64,000 nt of DNA, from contig NZ_JACXAI010000020.1 of NCBI RefSeq assembly GCF_014773385.1, positions 1 through 64,000 on the forward strand, written 5' to 3'. Shown here piece by piece: positions 44,277 through 55,720 of this stretch. Source of the DNA: Metabacillus arenae (GTDB lineage Bacteria; Bacillota; Bacilli; Bacillales; Bacillaceae). Position 1 is the stretch's first letter, and the number at the start of each line of letters is the position of its first letter. The notes under the pieces were generated by a model. That model ran no database searches. It was not told the DNA's origin and worked only from the letters and a program-made list of their open reading frames with translations. The translations under genes were made by a program, and so were the position numbers.

Positions 44277-44448
44277 GATGTATTCCCCTTTTTTTCATTA
44301 ATTTTAGCACTTGCTCCTTTGGAGTCCAGCACTTGAAAGAATAGTTTGGCTTCGTTTCGTACCCAAGCCTGCTGCAAAAGTAACTCCGCTTTTTTTCAAC
44401 CATAAAATAGATACAAGTTGCACATACTTGGTACGTTTTTTTATTCAA
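44269..44448 (-). CDS. Small cysteine-containing protein between dynA and ypbS
   Basis: A 59-residue protein, MNKKTYQVCATCIYF then YFCSRLGYETKP and KCWTP, with four cysteines in a CxxC...C...C pattern suggesting a metal site. TTG 44448 follows GGGGGAG; the start lies 15 bases after dynA and the stop overlaps ypbS, so all three are one transcript. Confidence 0.7.
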   Translation of the reverse strand: MNKKTYQVCATCIYFMVEKKRSYFCSRLGYETKPNYSFKCWTPKEQVLKLMKKRGIHLD

Positions 44449-44462
44449 AGAATCTCCCCCGT

Positions 44463-47400
44463 TCATGAAATCCATTCCGACAAGGAATTCTTAGCATGTA
44501 AGAGTCCGGCAATATCCTGTTCTTTCTCCAAAGAAAATAACATGCTTTCGTACATTTGATTGATCTCATGTTCAAATTTAGCAACAAGCTCATCCATTTT
44601 TTTTGTCAGTAAGCTTGTATAAGAAATAATGAAATTTTCTTCATTAAGTGCTAATTGTTTTTCAATCAGCTCTTCGATTTTCTGCCATACCGCCTCACTC
44701 ATCATTTGTTTTTGATTTTGTTCAAAAAAGGATTTAGTGCCTTTAAATAACTTCAATTCATCTTTGAAGAAGCTTGATTTTAATTCATTTATTGTTACAT
44801 GAAGCGTCGGTATACTAAAATCAGTTAATGAAGGCTGAGATAAGATCATCTCACTGTTCAATATTATTACATCTTCTTTCTTCTCTTTTATCCAATTCGT
44901 TAATAATGACTTTAGATATTGTTCACTTCGAATGATCAAAGCAGAAAGCTCTTGGTCTATTTCAAAATGAATGGATTGAATTAATTCTGTTACAGACTTA
45001 TCAAGTGCAATGGTGGGTTTTTGATCTCTAAATACGCCAGGGTGAAATGCTTCTTTAAAAAAATTAGGATACTGAAAGCCGATACGTTGCTTAATATAGT
45101 GAACCTGTTCTGCCAATTCACTTTTAATTTGTTTTTCTAAAATTTCCGGGCTGTTTTTGTGTATCGTTTGTAATAAAAGCTGCTGCTCGTTCCTTAAATG
45201 GAAAATCTCGTTTTCTTTTTCAGACTGTTTTTTTTGGCTCGATTCAATAATTTTGTTTAGATAATTAGAAACTTTTGCAATTTCATTTTCAGCAGACAGC
45301 AATGTTGCTTCCATTAAATCATGCTTGATAAATCGAGTAAAATCCTTGCGAAAAACTTTGAAATCATCCTCGTTTTTGTTTTTTTGATTGAATAATTCGT
45401 TTAAGCTTGACACACCGTAGATTCTTGCCTGGCGAATATCCTGGCGGGTTAATTGACCGTCAATATAATTTTTCACATCGAGAATCTCTTCCTCATTCGA
45501 TGCAAGGTCAATTGCATTTATAATAAAAAACATTTTGTCTAAAGAGAAGGCATCTTTTACCCGGCCCAGCTGTTTTAAAAACCTTTGGTCACCCTTTGAA
45601 AAAGGATGATTGTAGTAGGTTAGAAATAAAATGGCATCAGCATTTTTAATATAGCTGAATGCTACTTCAGTATGTCTTTTATGAAGAGAATCCGCACCTG
45701 GAGTATCAACAAGTGTAATGCCCTGTCTGGTTAGCTTGCAATCATAATAAATGATGACTTCTTTTACATAGCAAGCTTTATCTTCTTCAGCTACAAATGT
45801 AGAAAATTCTGAAAGAGTAGAGCTGACAAATTTACTAGGATAGCTTTTATATTCAGTGATTGCTTGAAGATATACTTTATACCGTTCTTCAAGTTGGTTT
45901 TTATTAACCAGCTTTTCGATTTTTTTAAAAGCTTCCTCTAAGGATTTTGCTTCCGTACTTACATCCAGTATCATCCCATTTAAATCCGCTAAAAATTCCT
46001 CTTCATTTTTCAAATAAATAGAAACTGTCCCATGAGGATAATCAGATGAAACAGGGGCAATTTTATTGATTGTTGCAGTAGTCGGTGTAGGCGATGATGG
46101 CAAAACTTTCTCTCCTATCAATGCGTTAGCGAAAGAAGATTTACCTGCACTAAAAGCTCCAAACAAAGCAACAGTAAAAGTTTTTTGCTCGATCGAAGAT
46201 AACCTATCCATTAAGGAGTCAGATAAAAATTGAAAGTCTTCCAACGGCTGAATAGTCTTGAAAGTATTTTTCAAAGCCTTTAGAATTTTATCTGAATCGA
46301 CTACCCTGTCTTTTTTTATTGAAATAGAAGGTCTATCCTCTTTTTCAACCTTCTTGCTTTCTCTTAAAGACCATTGTTCATGTACTTCTATATTTTTTTT
46401 GCTCACACTATCCAGCCAATCCTTTACTTCAAAAGGTTCTTCAATCTGTTTTTCAAGAACGGAAAATAATTGCCCTTGATAAAGCAGTAAACGATTTATT
46501 TTGATCATTTCCCCTTCATATTTCTGAATAGATTCTTTATAGGAATGTTGCTTTTCTTCAAGCTCTTCAATGGCTAAAGAGTTTGACTCTCTTAGCTGTT
46601 TTATAAAAGTATGGATTAAATTATTCGTTTGTTCCCTAGCACGCTGTTTAATCGCTTCACTTATATCAGTTGAATAAGTCATGACATATTGATCAGTAAA
46701 TGAAGCCCCTTTTTTAATGGTCGTTTGAAGAAGCTTTTGATCGATCTCAGTTTTAAAAGATTGTATGATATTGATTATTTCTTCATCTTTAACACCAGAG
46801 CTCTGATATTTATTCATAAAAAGGTTTGTCATATGCCAATCAATATTGGCTTTTGTATGCGCTGCTAAATCTTCCAGAAGGCGATCTGCACGGTGATTTT
46901 TTTCCTGTTCCGTTTTCTTCTGGCTGAAAAATAGTCCTACTTTAAATTGAGGTGCCTGTGATTCAATAAAACGTTTTGCTTTTTCTCTTGTTTCGAAAGG
47001 TATTATATTAGCGTTTTTCAAAATTTGCTGAACTTGATTTTTTAACTCTTTCTCTAATCGCTCAGCTTGTTCATTTAGGTTGGTTACTTGATTCGTTGTT
47101 TGATCAAGCAAGGCTTTTTCTTCTTTCAATTTTTCCTCAATAGCAACTTTTTCATTTCGTTGGAATTGCTCTTGATCCTCTATAAATTGTAAATGCTCTT
47201 CCACTAATCCATTTATATGTTGTTGAGCAAGTGAGAAAATTTGTTCCTGTCCCTCTTTTATTATGGCATTAAACAATTGTTTAACCTGCGATAATTCATT
47301 ATATGGATAATCCTTATTTCTTAACGAGGTATAATATATATGGTTTTCTTTTAAACCTAGCTGAGTGAGAGCTGAGTTGATCTTTGTTCGGTAGGTAAGA

Positions 47401-48035
47401 AAATCGCCTTCCTCTTCACGGTGTTTGTCGATTTGATTAATAATAAAGTAAAGGTTTTTACCTTTTTCAAGCATTTCACTAACAAATGCAAAGTTCTCCT
47501 CTGATTGAACATGGTTATAATCCACAATGTAAAATAAATAGTCTGACGTATGTAAAGTTGATTCCGTTGCCAACTTATGGGCTTGATCGGTGGAATCAAT
47601 CCCCGGAGTATCAATAATAGTCAAATGATTTGAAATTTGAAAATTGTTATCAAAAATGCTCAGCTTTTGAATTTCTTCTCCCTGTTTGCAATACCCTTTA
47701 ATCTTTTCAATATCATATTCGCCATCAATTTGAGTCGTTTTACCATTGTGAAGAGTAATTTTAACCTTTTTCTCCCCCCTTTGCAGCAAAACAATGTTTG
47801 CACTAGTAGGGATCGGGCTTGTCGGTAAAACATGTTCGCCAACGACCTCATTAATCATTGAGGATTTACCTGCAGAAAAATGGCCTGTAAATGCAATATA
47901 AAGCTGCTTTTGATACACTTTTTCGATTATATCTAGCAGTTTATTCGCTCTGATCGTGTCGTGTCTGTTCATAAATTCATCATACAATTTAATGGAATTC
48001 GGTAAAATTGAAGATGTCAGTATCAGATTGTTCAT
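44463..48035 (-). CDS. dynA: Double dynamin-like GTPase DynA (YpbR)
   Basis: A 1190-residue protein of two fused dynamin units. Unit 1 has P-loop GHFSAGKSS (51-59), DTPGID and NQID; unit 2 has GAFSAGKSS (about 625), DTPGADS and NAID. Helical stalk regions separate and follow the GTPase domains, as in B. subtilis DynA, which binds membranes, fuses them and helps survival of phage and antibiotic membrane damage. AAAGGGGAAAC precedes the ATG. First gene of the dynA-Cys protein-ypbS operon. Confidence 0.96.
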   Translation of the reverse strand: MNNLILTSSILPNSIKLYDEFMNRHDTIRANKLLDIIEKVYQKQLYIAFTGHFSAGKSSMINEVVGEHVLPTSPIPTSANIVLLQRGEKKVKITLHNGKTTQIDGEYDIEKIKGYCKQGEEIQKLSIFDNNFQISNHLTIIDTPGIDSTDQAHKLATESTLHTSDYLFYIVDYNHVQSEENFAFVSEMLEKGKNLYFIINQIDKHREEEGDFLTYRTKINSALTQLGLKENHIYYTSLRNKDYPYNELSQVKQLFNAIIKEGQEQIFSLAQQHINGLVEEHLQFIEDQEQFQRNEKVAIEEKLKEEKALLDQTTNQVTNLNEQAERLEKELKNQVQQILKNANIIPFETREKAKRFIESQAPQFKVGLFFSQKKTEQEKNHRADRLLEDLAAHTKANIDWHMTNLFMNKYQSSGVKDEEIINIIQSFKTEIDQKLLQTTIKKGASFTDQYVMTYSTDISEAIKQRAREQTNNLIHTFIKQLRESNSLAIEELEEKQHSYKESIQKYEGEMIKINRLLLYQGQLFSVLEKQIEEPFEVKDWLDSVSKKNIEVHEQWSLRESKKVEKEDRPSISIKKDRVVDSDKILKALKNTFKTIQPLEDFQFLSDSLMDRLSSIEQKTFTVALFGAFSAGKSSFANALIGEKVLPSSPTPTTATINKIAPVSSDYPHGTVSIYLKNEEEFLADLNGMILDVSTEAKSLEEAFKKIEKLVNKNQLEERYKVYLQAITEYKSYPSKFVSSTLSEFSTFVAEEDKACYVKEVIIYYDCKLTRQGITLVDTPGADSLHKRHTEVAFSYIKNADAILFLTYYNHPFSKGDQRFLKQLGRVKDAFSLDKMFFIINAIDLASNEEEILDVKNYIDGQLTRQDIRQARIYGVSSLNELFNQKNKNEDDFKVFRKDFTRFIKHDLMEATLLSAENEIAKVSNYLNKIIESSQKKQSEKENEIFHLRNEQQLLLQTIHKNSPEILEKQIKSELAEQVHYIKQRIGFQYPNFFKEAFHPGVFRDQKPTIALDKSVTELIQSIHFEIDQELSALIIRSEQYLKSLLTNWIKEKKEDVIILNSEMILSQPSLTDFSIPTLHVTINELKSSFFKDELKLFKGTKSFFEQNQKQMMSEAVWQKIEELIEKQLALNEENFIISYTSLLTKKMDELVAKFEHEINQMYESMLFSLEKEQDIAGLLHAKNSLSEWIS

Positions 48036-48254
48036 GATGTTTCCCCTTTGCTAAGAAATCACTATTATTATTTTACAAGAAACCAGCAAAACTTTCATTT
48101 ATTGTACGACAGAAATATGGATAAAGTGAAGCTTTTCCAAAAGTTTGATGGTAATGCAGCGCATATCAACTTGTCCAAGATAAAGTGTTAGGGGTCGTAT
48201 TTGAACAACGAAAAAATATAGATGGTAATCCATATTTAAAAATTTTTATTATAA

Positions 48255-48285
48255 ACAAAAAACCCGGCCAATGCCGAGTTTACCG
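48255..48285 (-). terminator. Terminator of the 31-residue gene
   Basis: CTCGGC and GCCGGG pair around ATTG on the minus strand, followed by TTTTTT. Confidence 0.75.
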
Positions 48286-48296
48286 TCTGACTATTC

Positions 48297-48392
48297 CTAT
48301 ACCTGAGTGTCTACTTTTTTCAATACATAGCCGATTAGAACCGAGTATGTTACGACAGTTCCAGCTAGAAAAATCATTGTCATCGTATACAC
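48297..48392 (-). CDS. 31-residue single-helix membrane peptide
   Basis: Encodes one hydrophobic helix (TMIFLAGTVVTYSVLIGYVL) with a KKVDTQV tail. GTG 48392 has GTAGGA eight bases upstream; an ATG three codons later is an alternative. A terminator directly follows, which supports a real small gene. Plus-strand frames here are not credible. Function unknown. Confidence 0.5.
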   Translation of the reverse strand: MYTMTMIFLAGTVVTYSVLIGYVLKKVDTQV

Positions 48393-48529
48393 CAGCCTTT
48401 TCCTACTTGAGAATAGTTTTCATTATATAGTAAGCTTATCATTAATGAAAATCATTTTCAATAATAAATTTATCTTACACTTTACGGTCAGTAAACTATC
48501 TTTTCAAGCTTTTACAGAAACAAGAAGAT

Positions 48530-48667
48530 AGGCAGGGATAAACTTCCCGCAGGTGTCCGAAAAAGGAACACGCCGCGTCCTTATGTCCTCGTCTGTGTGA
48601 TATCCTCACTGCCTCATCTAACCATCAGTAGGCTGATGAATAAAAACCCCGCTGATAGAAGTTTCAC
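48530..48667 (-). repeat. Family 2 structured repeat, copy C
   Basis: On the minus strand GTGAAACTTCTATCAGCGGG starts one base after the bpsB stop. Hairpin 1 is ATCAGCGGGG with CCTACTGAT, then TTCCTTTTTCGGACA and AGTTTATCCC, all shared with copies A and B. The 3' third with the GGGATAAA partner is missing, so this copy is shorter. Confidence 0.7.
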
Positions 48668-48668
48668 T

Positions 48669-49223
48669 TTATTTTCTTTTCGGAATAAACCGGCTTTTTG
48701 TTGCAAATATAGATCTATAATCAGTAACCGTTTCTAAGACTTTTTCCTCGGCAGGTATCCTAATTTTCATCAGAATAACATTCAACACGGTAAACATGAC
48801 AGCGGTTAGATAGGCGTTAAAAAGCAGCGGAAAAAGGATGATTTCCAGAGCCACAACTGTATAATTTGGATGCTTTAAAAATTTATAAGGCCCTTTTAAA
48901 ATGACGTTTGTGCCTGGCATGACGATAATTTTTGTATTCCAGTATGGACCCAGGGAATAAATCGCCCAATAACGAATCAATTGTGTAAAAATAATTAGGG
49001 GCAATAATAGAAACCATAAGGGGGATAATGTTTTATGAAATACTGTGACTTCAATAAAAAATGAAAGCAAAAACAGCACATGTAAACCGACAATAAAAGG
49101 ATAATGCTCTTTTGCATACTCTCTGGCTCCCTGTGCCTTCATCCATTTTTCATTCCTATTAGCGATGAACAACTCTGACACCCTTTGAGCAAGCAGGAAA
49201 GCGAACACAACATACATCATCAT
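48669..49223 (-). CDS. bpsB: Isoprenylcysteine carboxyl methyltransferase-like BpsB (YpbQ)
   Basis: A 184-residue membrane methyltransferase with about four helices and the C-terminal SAM-binding GPYKFLKHPNYTVVALEI and PAEEKVL motifs. In B. subtilis BpsB methylates the alkylpyrones made by BpsA. ATG 49223 overlaps the bpsA stop by 4 bases and has GGAAGGAG upstream. A family 2 repeat follows its stop directly. Confidence 0.92.
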   Translation of the reverse strand: MMMYVVFAFLLAQRVSELFIANRNEKWMKAQGAREYAKEHYPFIVGLHVLFLLSFFIEVTVFHKTLSPLWFLLLPLIIFTQLIRYWAIYSLGPYWNTKIIVMPGTNVILKGPYKFLKHPNYTVVALEIILFPLLFNAYLTAVMFTVLNVILMKIRIPAEEKVLETVTDYRSIFATKSRFIPKRK

Positions 49224-50320
49224 CTTATCTCCTTCCACTTTACTAATAACAGTTCGCTTGAAAAACCAGGTCCCAAGGCACCGATCATTCCAAAATCGCC
49301 TGCGATTCCTTTATTTTTTTCCATATAAGATTTGATCACATACATTACAGTAACAGAAGACATATTTCCGTGCCTCTCCAAAATTTCTTTTGATGTGGAA
49401 AGAAGATCCTCAGATAATTGAAGGCTATCTTGATAAGCCTGCAATACCTTTTTTCCTCCTGGATGAGCGAGGAATACTTTCAAGTCACTTAAGGAAATGG
49501 AGTTTTCCTGTAAAAACTCCTGAACGCTTGGACGAAGCCATTTTTTTATAATAAAAGGGATATCTCTTGAAAAAACAACGTAAAGTCCATTGTTTTTTAT
49601 ATTCCATCCCATAACATCTTCTGAATCTCTCATAAAAACAGATTTTGTTGCGATAATGTTTGGCAAAGCAGGGCAAGCAGACTGCTTTAATAAGGTGGAA
49701 TTCTTCCCGGAAATGAGTATGGCAGCAGTACCATCCGAAAATAATGAACTCCCAATTAAATTGCTTTTTGACAAGTCATCCCTCTGAAATGTCAGACTGC
49801 AAAGCTCAACAGCTAAAACAAGTACATTTGCTTTTGGGTATGCTTTAACATAATCATAAGCTCTTGATAACCCAGATGCTCCGCCAGCACAGCCTAATCC
49901 CCAAATAGGGATTCGCTTCGTCGTTTCTTTAAACGGCAGCTGGTTCATAATCTTTGCATCAATACTTGGAGTTGAAATCCCCGTGCTTGAAATAAAGAAA
50001 ATTGCTTCAACCTCTTTTTCACTAACCGGCTGTTTTAAAAAAAAGGAGTGACTCAAACAATTGGATATGGCCCTAACCCCATGTAAAACAGCTTGCTGAA
50101 TATATGTATTATTTTTATCTTCAAAGGTATGGTTTTCTTTGTACCAATCCAGCTTTTGTGAAAACTGCCTGGATTTAATTTCACCATTATGAAAAACCTT
50201 TAACAACCGATCAATGTCTTTATATGTATCTTGAAACAGCTCTCTGGCAAATTCAACAACTGAATCCTGTTTCATTTCATAAGCAGGATAACTTGTACCA
50301 GCCGATAAAATATACCCCAT
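49220..50320 (-). CDS. bpsA: Type III polyketide synthase BpsA
   Basis: A 366-residue chalcone-synthase-fold enzyme. The triad is present: Cys144 in GLGCAGGASG, His in LAHPGGKKVL and Asn in RHGNMSSVTV. Condenses long-chain acyl-CoA with malonyl-CoA to alkylpyrones or resorcinols, which BpsB then methylates. Translationally coupled to bpsB. The ATG is preceded by GAGGGA. Confidence 0.93.
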   Translation of the reverse strand: MGYILSAGTSYPAYEMKQDSVVEFARELFQDTYKDIDRLLKVFHNGEIKSRQFSQKLDWYKENHTFEDKNNTYIQQAVLHGVRAISNCLSHSFFLKQPVSEKEVEAIFFISSTGISTPSIDAKIMNQLPFKETTKRIPIWGLGCAGGASGLSRAYDYVKAYPKANVLVLAVELCSLTFQRDDLSKSNLIGSSLFSDGTAAILISGKNSTLLKQSACPALPNIIATKSVFMRDSEDVMGWNIKNNGLYVVFSRDIPFIIKKWLRPSVQEFLQENSISLSDLKVFLAHPGGKKVLQAYQDSLQLSEDLLSTSKEILERHGNMSSVTVMYVIKSYMEKNKGIAGDFGMIGALGPGFSSELLLVKWKEIR

Positions 50321-50479
50321 TCATATCCCTCACTCATAAGACTACTTATGGTTACTATTTCCAATAACAAGGTAGATATACAAAGAAAACTTAAGGTGTT
50401 TGTCTATGGGTACATTGCATAGACGAGCTAGTAAAAAGAAAAGGTTGACCCTTATGTGATGAAGGCTCCAGGATAAAAA

Positions 50480-50716
50480 GAACGAAAAGCGCAGAGCGCC
50501 CGTCTATCAGCGACAAGCACTCGGGATAGCCGTCAAGTCAAGAAGGTTGTTCTTTAACCTTCTTGACAGGATTGCCCCTAAGAACTAAGAGCCGATGACA
50601 CTCGGCCGTTAAAGGCGTCACGGCCTTATGCCTGCCGGCACTAGGACTTCCTGTCCGTCTGCGCTGGACAACGATTACTCTTTTTGCACCTTACTACTTT
50701 AATTAACTTGATCTTT
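50480..50716 (+). repeat. Family 1 interspersed repeat, longest copy
   Basis: From GAACGAAAAGCGCAGAGCGC to ACTTTAATTAACTTG. Contains CAAGAAGGTTGTTC/TTTAACCTTCTTG as a perfect inner hairpin and a second arm pair GGCCGTTAAAGGCGTCACGGCC, shared with 59457. It lies between bpsA and a GNAT gene, in a 533-base gap that also holds a terminator at 50726; no other gene is seen. Confidence 0.8.
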
Positions 50717-50725
50717 CCGACAATA

Positions 50726-50762
50726 AAAAAAACCTTCCCCTATGCTTTAGGAAAAGGCTTAA
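50726..50762 (-). terminator. Terminator of the GNAT gene
   Basis: CCTTTTCC and GGGGAAGG pair on the minus strand (with two G-T pairs), followed by T8. It lies about 90 bases after the stop. Confidence 0.75.
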
Positions 50763-50853
50763 GACGTTTTAAAGGTTTTGTTGCTGTGCCCTTTTATTAT
50801 AACTTGAATCTAATTAAAAATGACTGGTAATTATTGTGTTTCCCTTATTCTTA

Positions 50854-51396
50854 TCATTCAAAGAAATAAGCCATAAACATTTCATCATCGTATTCACCGT
50901 TTAGGTATACTTGCTCCTTTTGAACTCCTTCAATAATAAATCCAACTCGTTCATATAATTTCGTCGCAATGTCGTTTGAGGTGAAAACAGTTAAGCATAG
51001 TTTATGTAATTGATGAATTTTACACCACTCTAGTGTATAATTCATTAATTCCTTTCCTATACCTAATCCTTGTACTGTTTCATGAAGCCATGTTCGAAAC
51101 AGTCCTGTATGCCGCTTCATTTCCAATTCACCTCGCATGACTCTTGCAATTCCCACTACCTTACCATCTAATTCAGCCGCTGTGTACATATGATCATTCT
51201 TTTTTATTTTATCAATAAATGCGCGTTCTTCTTCAATCGTTCTGGGAGCTTCCTTTTGAATATATAATCCAGAATCTAAAATGGATTTAACAGCTTCGAT
51301 AATATCCTCGGCATCACTTTTCCGAACGGGTCTTAGGATCACTTCTTGTCCGTTTTTAGCGTTGAATGATTTGATTAATTCTTGTTGTAATAACAT
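50854..51396 (-). CDS. GNAT-family N-acetyltransferase
   Basis: A 180-residue acetyltransferase: motif A VQGLGIGKELMNYTLEWCK binds acetyl-CoA and the C-terminal KLYERVGFIIEGVQKEQVYLNGEYDDEMFM resembles the RimJ/RimL or spermidine-acetyltransferase branch. AAGGAGTTG region before the ATG. The acceptor is unknown. Confidence 0.9.
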   Translation of the reverse strand: MLLQQELIKSFNAKNGQEVILRPVRKSDAEDIIEAVKSILDSGLYIQKEAPRTIEEERAFIDKIKKNDHMYTAAELDGKVVGIARVMRGELEMKRHTGLFRTWLHETVQGLGIGKELMNYTLEWCKIHQLHKLCLTVFTSNDIATKLYERVGFIIEGVQKEQVYLNGEYDDEMFMAYFFE

Positions 51397-51472
51397 ACCT
51401 TCAACTCCTTGTTCATATTATGTCTCAACAACCTAAGAGAAAATCATTATTCTAGTCACATGATTTCTTCCA

Positions 51473-51503
51473 AAAAAAAAGCCTCCTCAATGGAGACTTT
51501 GAA
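51473..51503 (-). terminator. Terminator after pbuX
   Basis: AAGTCTCC and GGAGGCTT pair around ATTGA on the minus strand, followed by T7. Confidence 0.85.
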
Positions 51504-51505
51504 TA

Positions 51506-53490
<1,985 letters not shown>

Positions 53491-53524
53491 TACTGAAATC
53501 CCTTATTGAAGGTAAAAATTATAT

Positions 53525-53566
53525 AAAAAAAGCATTGCATGCCCGGATTAAGAGCAAGCAATGCTT
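53525..53566 (-). terminator. Riboswitch-controlled terminator of xpt-pbuX
   Basis: On the minus strand AAGCATTGC (53566-53558) pairs with GCAATGCTT (53538-53530), followed by T5. It lies about 45 bases after the aptamer. Ligand binding should favour this hairpin and stop transcription. Confidence 0.85.
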
Positions 53567-53610
53567 AAATAAGAGTCGTAAAAAACTTGTCTCATTTAAC
53601 CGTTAGCTTA

Positions 53611-53678
53611 CTCATAGTCGAATTATTTACGGTAATTCGGTAGAAACTTTACAAGCCATATTCCTGTCTTTATATGAG
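53611..53678 (-). ncRNA. Purine (guanine-specific) riboswitch aptamer
   Basis: P1 is CTCATA (53678-53673) with TATGAG (53616-53611). The P2, J2/3 and P3 parts include GTTTCTACCG and CCGTAAATAATTCGACTATGAG-like bases, a close match to the xpt riboswitch. The specificity base is C in GACTATGAG, which pairs with guanine or xanthine rather than adenine. A terminator and the xpt-pbuX genes follow, as in B. subtilis. Confidence 0.95.
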
Positions 53679-53699
53679 TACAATTATTTAATTAATTGA

Positions 53700-53728
53700 A
53701 TTATAGCAGGATATTATCACCTTGAAAA
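53700..53728 (-). promoter_or_regulatory. xpt-pbuX promoter
   Basis: TTTTCA (53728-53723), a 17-base spacer and TATAAT (53705-53700) on the minus strand; the TG one base upstream makes an extended -10. The riboswitch begins about 22 bases on. Confidence 0.75.
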
Positions 53729-53823
53729 GACTAATCCAAACAAAAGGCGAACTTAATTTTTGCATTTAAATTAAAATGTTCGTATTTTTATCAATAAAAC
53801 ATGATGATCATCGAAAATTTTAT

Positions 53824-53858
53824 ACAAAAAAGGACCAAAGCTAGCCACCTCAGTCCTC
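53824..53858 (-). terminator. Terminator after ypwA
   Basis: AGGAC and GTCCT at the ends of an imperfect stem on the minus strand, followed by T6. The stem has internal mismatches. Confidence 0.6.
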
Positions 53859-53868
53859 TATAATCAAT

Positions 53869-55374
53869 TTAAAGTTTGTAAAGTGCACGATATTTTTCAT
53901 CAAGATAGTTAATTAAATATTGGACATTCAATCCCTCACCTGTTACATCCTGCAAAATCTCTAAAGGCTGTTTCATTTTCCCATATTGATGAATATTCTT
54001 TGTCAGCCATTCTTTGATAACAGAAAAATGGCCATTTTCGATTAGCTCATCATAATTCGGCAAATCTTTTAAGATTGTTTGCTTAAGCTGTGCCGCGTAC
54101 ATATAGCCCAGTGCATAGGAGGGAAAATAGCCAAAGCTGCCTCCGGACCAGTGAACATCTTGAAGCACACCTTTTGCGTCATTTGGAGGTGTAATTCCTA
54201 AGTACTCTTCATATTTCTGATTCCACACCTCCGGAAGCTCTTCAACTGTTAATTCATCATTGAACAAAGCTTTCTCGATCTCGTAACGAATCATTATGTG
54301 GAGCGGATAAGTCAGTTCATCTGCTTCTATTCTTATTAATGATGGCTTTGACTCATTAATGGCTTCAAAAAATTCGTCAAGTGAGACTTCTTCGAATTGT
54401 TCTGGAGAGTAATCTATTAATTTGCTGTAGTACCGTTTCCAAAATCCATAATTTCGACCAATAAAGTTTTCATGGAACAGCGATTGTGATTCATGGATTC
54501 CCATGGAAGCTCCACCTGATAAATTGGTTCCCGCCAAATCCTCTGAAATATTTTGCTCGTATACCGCGTGTCCACATTCGTGAATCGTACCAAAGATCGC
54601 TGTTCTAAAATCAGTTTCATCGTATTTTGTTGTTACACGAACATCGCCTTGATTTAATGTTGTAGCAAAAGGATGGACCGTTTCATCTAATCTTCCTGCC
54701 TCAAAATCATAGCCAATTTCTTTTAAGAAAAACTCACTAAGCAGCTTTTGGTTTTCCTTTGGAAATGGTTTAAATAAAAAGTCAGTTTTCGGTTGATACG
54801 GAGATTCGGAAATTTCCTTCACTAAAGGAACAATGTATTCTCTGAGCTGGCCAAAAACACGATCGAGCACATCAACCGTTATTCCTGGTTCATATTGGTC
54901 CAAAAGAGTATTATATTTGTTCCCATTGTAGCCCCAGTAACCAATAAACTTTTTCGTGTATTCAACAATATTCTTTAAATATGGGGCAAACAATTGATAG
55001 TCTGACTTATCTTTAGCTTCTTCCCAAACAGATTCTGCTTTTGACTGCAGGATCACATATTCCTTATACTCATCAGCAGGTATTTTACTAAATAAATCGT
55101 ATTCCTTTTTACTTTCAGCAAGCGATCTTAACGTTTTTTCTGATAATTGACCTTTTACCTCATCATTTAGTAATTCACATATGTATGTATTCATTTCCTC
55201 GGAAGTTTTCAATTGAAAGATTTCTGTAGAAAGTACTCCGATTGCCTGCGATCTTTGATCTACTGCTTTTTTCGGTGCGCCTGTACGCAAATCCCAATAC
55301 ATTAATCCCACTGCTTCTTCATAACTGCTTATTTTTTGTAATAAATCATAATAATTTTTTTCTATATTTATCAT
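53869..55374 (-). CDS. ypwA: M32-family metallocarboxypeptidase YpwA
   Basis: A 501-residue zinc carboxypeptidase of the thermostable Taq class. The metal site HECGH is at residues 265-269, with the third ligand and conserved HESQSLFHEN after it. Cuts single residues from peptide C-termini in the cytoplasm. Located after xpt-pbuX as in B. subtilis. Confidence 0.95.
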   Translation of the reverse strand: MINIEKNYYDLLQKISSYEEAVGLMYWDLRTGAPKKAVDQRSQAIGVLSTEIFQLKTSEEMNTYICELLNDEVKGQLSEKTLRSLAESKKEYDLFSKIPADEYKEYVILQSKAESVWEEAKDKSDYQLFAPYLKNIVEYTKKFIGYWGYNGNKYNTLLDQYEPGITVDVLDRVFGQLREYIVPLVKEISESPYQPKTDFLFKPFPKENQKLLSEFFLKEIGYDFEAGRLDETVHPFATTLNQGDVRVTTKYDETDFRTAIFGTIHECGHAVYEQNISEDLAGTNLSGGASMGIHESQSLFHENFIGRNYGFWKRYYSKLIDYSPEQFEEVSLDEFFEAINESKPSLIRIEADELTYPLHIMIRYEIEKALFNDELTVEELPEVWNQKYEEYLGITPPNDAKGVLQDVHWSGGSFGYFPSYALGYMYAAQLKQTILKDLPNYDELIENGHFSVIKEWLTKNIHQYGKMKQPLEILQDVTGEGLNVQYLINYLDEKYRALYKL

Positions 55375-55479
55375 TTTCAGTCCCCCAAAAAATAAAGATT
55401 TCCTTACAATTTTTAGAATAATCTACCTATTAGAAAAGGTCAATGAATAAGAAATAAAGAAAAGAATATCTAGAGGGAT

Positions 55480-55622
55480 AGAATGAAAAATAAGAGCCCC
55501 GCCTATCGGAGACAAGCACAAACGCAAGCCTTCCTGACAGATTGACCTTGTGACGTAAGGGCCGATGGCGTTCAGAGCTGAACCACGAAAGCACTCTCTA
55601 ATACGTTAAGACTTTAAATTTC
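55480..55622 (+). repeat. Family 1 repeat, worn copy
   Basis: Begins near GAATGAAAAATAAGAGCCCC and keeps GCCTATCGGAGACAAGCAC, GACCTTGTGACGTAAGGGCC, CGATGGCG and an AT tail (TACGTTAAGACTTTAAATTT). The inner hairpin is shortened. Lies in the 346-base gap between ypwA and ypvA. Confidence 0.65.
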
Positions 55623-55637
55623 ATAATTTTCCAATTA

Positions 55638-55672
55638 CAAAAAAAAGCTAACTCCTTTTAAAGAGTCAGCGT
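55638..55672 (-). terminator. Terminator after ypvA
   Basis: GCTGACTCTT and AGGAGTTAGC pair (with G-T pairs) on the minus strand, followed by T7. Confidence 0.8.
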
Positions 55673-55720
55673 ATTTGTAAAGATGTCTTATTCATGTTTG
55701 TATGTTTTGAAACAAACTGA

